From Thermodesulfobacteriota bacterium (GTDB taxonomy: Bacteria > Desulfobacterota > DSM-4660 > Desulfatiglandales > Desulfatiglandaceae), in NCBI GenBank assembly GCA_028278625.1, contig JANQDY010000045.1, positions 1 through 8,996 on the forward strand: a DNA stretch of 8,996 nucleotides. The letters are read 5' to 3'. The position numbers and the translations under genes were made by a program. Below are positions 5,750 to 8,996 of this stretch, in pieces. Under the pieces are notes generated by a model. The model searched no databases, was not told where the DNA came from, and saw only the letters and a program-made list of their open reading frames with translations. Position 1 is the stretch's first letter, and each line of letters starts with the position of its first letter.

Positions 5750-6529
5750 ATGAACGTCATTGTCTGCGTTAAACGGGTTCCCTTAACACAGGAAGTGGAT
5801 CTCGTTATTGACGACAACGGGAAAGGGATTAAGGAAGATGGGTTGGCCTATGTGATCAATGACTGGGACAACTACGCCATTGAGGCGGCGGTGCAGTTGC
5901 AGGAAAGTCTCGGAGGAGAAGTGACCGCCGTTACCATCGGCAGTGAAGACGATGAAGAGGTTCTCAGACGGGCACTGGCCATGGGAGCGGACCGAGCCAT
6001 TCGAATCGAATGCGGTGATCTGGAGCGGGACGGTTATCTGGATGCCACGATTCTGGCAAAAACCATATCCAATCTGGACCATGACCTGGTTCTGACCGGT
6101 GTTCAGTCAGACGACCGGAATACCGGCATGGTGGGGATTATGCTGGCCGAGCAGCTGGGGCTTGCCCACGCGGCGGTGACCAACGGTATGGAACCGGAAG
6201 AAGGAGGGGCCAAGGTCCGCGTGGAACTGGAAGGGGGCATTGATGAAGTCTCGCGTATTCAACTGCCGGCCCTGTTGAGCATTCAGACCGGCATCAACGA
6301 ACCGCGGTACGTGTCGATCATGGGGATTCGAAAAGCCAAAAAAAAGGAGCTCAAAGTGATGTCCCTGGAGGATCTCGGTTTCAACCCGGATGAATTGCAG
6401 CCTCAGACCCGCATCGAAGAAGTATTTATGCCGCCGGAGACGGAAGGCGCTGAAATGATTGAAGGGGATGCGGCGGCAGTTGCGGAAACTATCCTTGGCA
6501 TCATGGGAGAAAAGGGGGTGACGGTTTAA
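5750..6529 (+). CDS. etfB: Electron transfer flavoprotein, beta subunit
   Basis: This 259-residue EtfB pairs with EtfA to carry electrons from acyl-CoA dehydrogenase. Typical features are the start MNVIVCVKRVP, the DWDNYAIEAAVQL helix (39-50), the block TAVTIG..ALAMGADRAIRI (59-86), and LVLTGVQSDDRNTGMVG (113-129), the nucleotide-binding turn that holds AMP or a second FAD. Length is normal for the family. ATG 5750 is preferred over an earlier in-frame ATG at 5726 because GGGAGG (5737-5742) is 7 bases away and the conserved MxVIVxVK begins there; 5726 lies inside the heptamer array. The next gene's ATG directly follows the TAA. Sequence alone does not settle whether this ETF is a simple carrier or an electron-bifurcating type; the oxidoreductase next door favours the carrier role. 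Confidence 0.95.
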   Translation: MNVIVCVKRVPLTQEVDLVIDDNGKGIKEDGLAYVINDWDNYAIEAAVQLQESLGGEVTAVTIGSEDDEEVLRRALAMGADRAIRIECGDLERDGYLDATILAKTISNLDHDLVLTGVQSDDRNTGMVGIMLAEQLGLAHAAVTNGMEPEEGGAKVRVELEGGIDEVSRIQLPALLSIQTGINEPRYVSIMGIRKAKKKELKVMSLEDLGFNPDELQPQTRIEEVFMPPETEGAEMIEGDAAAVAETILGIMGEKGVTV

Positions 6530-7498
6530 ATGAGCGATATATTAGTCATAGCGGAACACCGAAATGGTGAGATCCGGGAGATTACCTTTGAAATGCTGCA
6601 AAAGGCCGTGGAACTTGGCAGGGAATTATCCTTAAATGTCACGGCCGTTTTGCTGGCAGCACCTGGAGAGTCTTTTGCCGAAGCGCTGACAAAGCAGTGC
6701 GATCGGGTTATGGTCTTTGAAGATGAAAGACTTAAAACCTACAATTCGGATCTTTATTCGGGGATTCTGGCGGCTTTCGTCAAAGAGCAGCGGCCGTTCC
6801 TCACCCTTATGGGACACACCTCCTGGGGGATGGACTACGCACCGGCCCTGGCCGTGAGAAGCGGATATCCCCTGGCCACCGATGCCACCGATATCCTGAT
6901 AAAGGACGGACAACCCGAAGTCATACGCCAGATGTACAGCGGCAAACTATTTTCAAGGGTCTCATTTGCCCCGTCCGAGGGTTACATGGTGACGGTGAGA
7001 CCGGGCGCCTTCAAGGCCGGCGATGCGGTTGATGGCGCGGGAGAAACGGTTTTAATGGATCTTCCCCGGGATCTTCAAGATCCACGCCGGGAGTTCCTGG
7101 AGTTTGAAGATACGGCCGCGGGCGATGTGGATATCACCCAGGCGGACCTTTTGGTCTCCGTGGGAAGAGGCGTGGGGGAAGCGGACAATGTTCCCATGGT
7201 TCAGGAACTGGCGGAAATACTGGGCGGTACCTTGTCTTGCTCAAGGCCCGTGGTGGACAAGAATTGGCTCCCCAAATACCACCAGGTGGGGACTTCCGGT
7301 AAAAGCGTCCGGCCCAAAGTTTATCTGGCCCTGGGCATCAGCGGCGCCTTTCAGCACGCGGCGGGTATTGCGGGCGCGGGATGCGTGATCGCCGTTAACA
7401 AGGACAAGAAGGCGCCCATTTTCAGGGTGGCGGACTATGGGGTTGCCGATGATCTCTTTAAGGTGGTGGAGGCGTTAAAGGAGAAGGCAAAAGGCTGA
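6530..7498 (+). CDS. etfA: Electron transfer flavoprotein, alpha subunit
   Basis: This 322-residue EtfA carries the redox-active FAD of the ETF heterodimer. The N-terminal Rossmann-like part (MSDILVIAEHRNGEI) interacts with EtfB. The C-terminal FAD domain (about 205-320) is well conserved: GRGVGEADNVP, SRPVVD (Arg239), QVGTSGKSVRPKVYLALGIS, the signature GISGAFQHAAG (269-279), IAVNKDKKAPIF and VADYGVADDLFKVV. One signature position is Phe instead of Ile/Val (AFQH), a mild variant. Translation is probably coupled to etfB: ATG 6530 abuts the TAA, and GGGGGTG sits 9 bases before it inside etfB. The TGA stop (7496-7498) is supplied by the first unit of heptamer array 3, right after the C-terminal KEKAKG. 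Confidence 0.96.
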   Translation: MSDILVIAEHRNGEIREITFEMLQKAVELGRELSLNVTAVLLAAPGESFAEALTKQCDRVMVFEDERLKTYNSDLYSGILAAFVKEQRPFLTLMGHTSWGMDYAPALAVRSGYPLATDATDILIKDGQPEVIRQMYSGKLFSRVSFAPSEGYMVTVRPGAFKAGDAVDGAGETVLMDLPRDLQDPRREFLEFEDTAAGDVDITQADLLVSVGRGVGEADNVPMVQELAEILGGTLSCSRPVVDKNWLPKYHQVGTSGKSVRPKVYLALGISGAFQHAAGIAGAGCVIAVNKDKKAPIFRVADYGVADDLFKVVEALKEKAKG

Positions 7499-7536
7499 TG
7501 GCTCATAGCTGATGGCTGATGGCTGATGGGTGATGG
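7495..7536 (+). repeat. Heptamer tandem array 3 (CTGATGG family, 6 units)
   Basis: Six gapless units: CTGATGG, CTCATAG, three more CTGATGG and a final GTGATGG. The first unit contains the etfA stop codon, and the array ends 4 bases before the ribosome site GGGAGG (7541-7546) of the next gene. It is inverted relative to array 2: 18 bases (7512-7529) are perfectly complementary to 5703-5720. Confidence 0.92.
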
Positions 7537-7552
7537 TTTTGGGAGGATTTGA

Positions 7553-8695
7553 ATGGATTTTCGTTTGAGTGGGGAGCAAAAGGATATTATCGCGGCGGCG
7601 AAAGAGTTCGCCATGGGGGAGTTTCCGGACAGGGCCCAGGAATTCGACCGTAACGAATCCTTTGATCAGGACATCTGGCGAAAGGCCTGTGAGCTGGGGT
7701 TTGTGGGGGTTTTCATCCCTGAAGAATATGAAGGGGCCGGTTACGGTTTTCTGGAACACTGCCTGATCACCGAGGAATTCTGGGCCGTTGATCCGGGGAT
7801 CGGCCAGGCGGTCTTATCCTGCACCTTTGGCGCCGAACTGCTGATGCTTTTTGGAACGGAAAAGCAAAAGCAGCTGGTGCTGCCGAAACTGGTTGCCGGC
7901 GAGGCGGCCCTGGGTACGGCCATTACGGAACCGGACGCCGGCAGTGATCCCACCGGTGCCGTCACGACAGCGGTCAAGGACGGTGACAGCTGGGTGATCA
8001 ACGGCAGCAAGATATTTGCCACCAACGGCAATCTCGCGGATTATATGATGATGTTCTGTCTCACCGATCCGGATAACCCCTCAAGGCATCGTCGGCACAG
8101 CTTTATTCTGGTACCCACTGATGCGAAGGGGTATGCGTCGAGTAAATTGTACGGGAAAATGGGGATCCGCGCTTCCGATACGGCGGAACTCAGCTTAAAC
8201 GATCTTCGGGTGCCCATAACGAATCTGGTGGGGGAAGAGGGGAACGGTTTTCATGAACTGATGGCCTTCTTCAACCGGACCCGCCTCCACATCTGTGCCC
8301 AGGGGGTGGGGTTGGCCCGGGCTGCACTGGAGGAATCGATCCGCCATACCCGCGGAAGACATCAATTCGGCGCACCGCTCGCTTCCTTTCAGAACACTCA
8401 GTTCAAACTGGCGGAGATGGCCACATGGACCAGGGCCGCCAGGAATCTCTATTACGAAGCCGCCTGGGAACTGGACCAAGGTAACATCGATCATGCCCTC
8501 ATCGCCATGGCCAAGTGGTACTCTGCTGAAAACGCCGTTCGTTCCGTGGATGCGGCGGTACAGATGCACGGTGGGTACGGCTATATTGACGAATACAAGG
8601 TTCAGCGGCTTTACCGGGACGCCAAAATCCTGGAGATCTACGAGGGCAGCAAGGAGATGGAGAAGACGATTGTTGCCGGCACGCTCCTGAAGTAA
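7553..8695 (+). CDS. Acyl-CoA dehydrogenase (FAD, ETF-dependent)
   Basis: This 380-residue acyl-CoA dehydrogenase oxidises an acyl-CoA to the 2-enoyl-CoA and passes electrons to EtfBA. The three family domains are in order: N-terminal helical (1-120), central beta (about 122-225, with the signature AITEPDAGSDPTG at 123-135) and C-terminal helical (about 230-380). The last contains RHQFGAPLASFQ and the second signature QMHGGYGYIDEYKVQRLYRD (337-356). The catalytic base is most likely Glu364 in EIYEGSKE, the position used by short- and medium-chain enzymes. Length is normal. ATG 7553 has GGGAGG (7541-7546) 6 bases upstream. Substrate cannot be read from the sequence; short, medium or cyclic acyl-CoAs are all possible. 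It is last in the operon and is followed by a dispersed inverted repeat. Confidence 0.95.
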   Translation: MDFRLSGEQKDIIAAAKEFAMGEFPDRAQEFDRNESFDQDIWRKACELGFVGVFIPEEYEGAGYGFLEHCLITEEFWAVDPGIGQAVLSCTFGAELLMLFGTEKQKQLVLPKLVAGEAALGTAITEPDAGSDPTGAVTTAVKDGDSWVINGSKIFATNGNLADYMMMFCLTDPDNPSRHRRHSFILVPTDAKGYASSKLYGKMGIRASDTAELSLNDLRVPITNLVGEEGNGFHELMAFFNRTRLHICAQGVGLARAALEESIRHTRGRHQFGAPLASFQNTQFKLAEMATWTRAARNLYYEAAWELDQGNIDHALIAMAKWYSAENAVRSVDAAVQMHGGYGYIDEYKVQRLYRDAKILEIYEGSKEMEKTIVAGTLLK

Positions 8696-8763
8696 CGGCT
8701 CTCAGTACTTTCTTCTGAATTAAAATAATAGTCCGAAATTAAAAGATTTTTACATACATTGCT

Positions 8764-8843
8764 GTCATTCCGGGCTTGACCCGGAATCCAGCGCGTTATC
8801 GGCGACACAGTGTTCCTGGATACCGGATCAAGTCCGGCATGAC
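8764..8843. repeat. Dispersed inverted-repeat element, copy 2 (compact)
   Basis: Two 28-bp arms (8764-8791 beginning GTCATTCCGGG; 8816-8843 ending CCGGCATGAC) are inverted copies with four mismatches and a 24-bp spacer. The left arm contains the same perfect ATTCCGGG/CCCGGAAT hairpin as copy 1 and continues with GTTATC as there. It lies 68 bp past the acyl-CoA dehydrogenase stop, where the paired hairpins could act as a transcript 3' end. Confidence 0.82.
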
Positions 8844-8996
8844 GAAAGAACTTCGTGGCTTTTTGTTGAGTTGTTGCCGGCTCCTGAATTCTTCTTTAAC
8901 CCTAACCCGGACAAGCCGGAACCATAAAGGTAAAAACATTTATAGCTTTGTTTGATTTTGATTTCATAGACTTATACCATGATGACAACCGCTATT
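8844..8996. other. Right-end intergenic stretch
   Basis: Together with 8696-8763 and the repeat, this makes about 300 bp without a recognised gene. It is AT-rich. An ATGATGACA at 8979 could be the start of a following gene running off the window, but no ribosome site precedes it, so I do not call it. Confidence 0.35.

Noticed and set aside
7495..7536. Chi-like recombination sites (GCTGATGG is one base from the E. coli Chi octamer)
   Set aside because: Chi sequences are lineage-specific, the match is not exact, and the 7-bp tandem arrangement explains it better.
8979..8996. Start of a following gene at ATGATGACA
   Set aside because: There is no ribosome site and only six codons are visible, too little to support a call.

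Overview
The window looks like chromosomal DNA of an anaerobic, fatty-acid or aromatic-acid degrading bacterium, most likely a Desulfobacterota (Desulfobacterales/Syntrophobacterales-type) sulfate reducer or syntroph. This rests on the combination of a membrane-bound ETF:menaquinone-type Fe-S oxidoreductase, an EtfBA pair and an acyl-CoA dehydrogenase in one operon, plus an intergenic repeat load typical of such genomes. No rRNA, tRNA or other taxonomic marker is present, so the placement is an inference.

Left part (1-2400), minus strand: a secreted FecR-domain protein with a glycine-zipper C-terminal segment (2265-1582), then, 411 bp further on, a Wza-type polysaccharide export lipoprotein with two SLBB domains (1170-133). 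The gap holds a strong stem-loop and a MITE-like pair of inverted palindromic repeats (1190-1345). A sister copy of that pair lies at the far right of the window (8764-8843).

Middle and right (2401-8695), plus strand: a TetR-family regulator (2549-3124), a broken four-helix-bundle (23S rRNA IVP/S23 family) gene (3225-3593), and then a tight set: EMO-like Fe-S/heme b oxidoreductase (3630-5687), etfB (5750-6529), etfA (6530-7498) and acyl-CoA dehydrogenase (7553-8695). Acyl-CoA oxidation by the dehydrogenase would reduce EtfBA. EtfBA would pass electrons to the membrane oxidoreductase and on to menaquinone. TetR is the natural candidate regulator, presumably sensing an acyl-CoA.

The most unusual layer is a set of 7-bp-periodic tandem arrays. 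Two families occur, both with a CTG (or CAG on the other strand) trinucleotide at the same phase. One family (CTGGATT/CTGACTC/CTGAATT) forms inverted arrays with a perfect 16-bp terminal inverted repeat exactly around the four-helix-bundle gene. The arrays supply that gene's Shine-Dalgarno-like sequence, start codon and stop codon. The other family (CTCATGG/CTGATGG) forms three arrays: one between the divergent fecR-like and tetR genes, and two that bracket etfBA in inverted orientation with the same polarity as around the four-helix-bundle gene, supplying the stop codons of the upstream genes. I read this as a candidate small mobile system (four-helix-bundle gene plus heptamer arrays) and its gene-less relatives. 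Mobility is inferred, not shown. A second oddity is that the oxidoreductase has lost all cysteine ligands of its first CCG domain while keeping those of the second.
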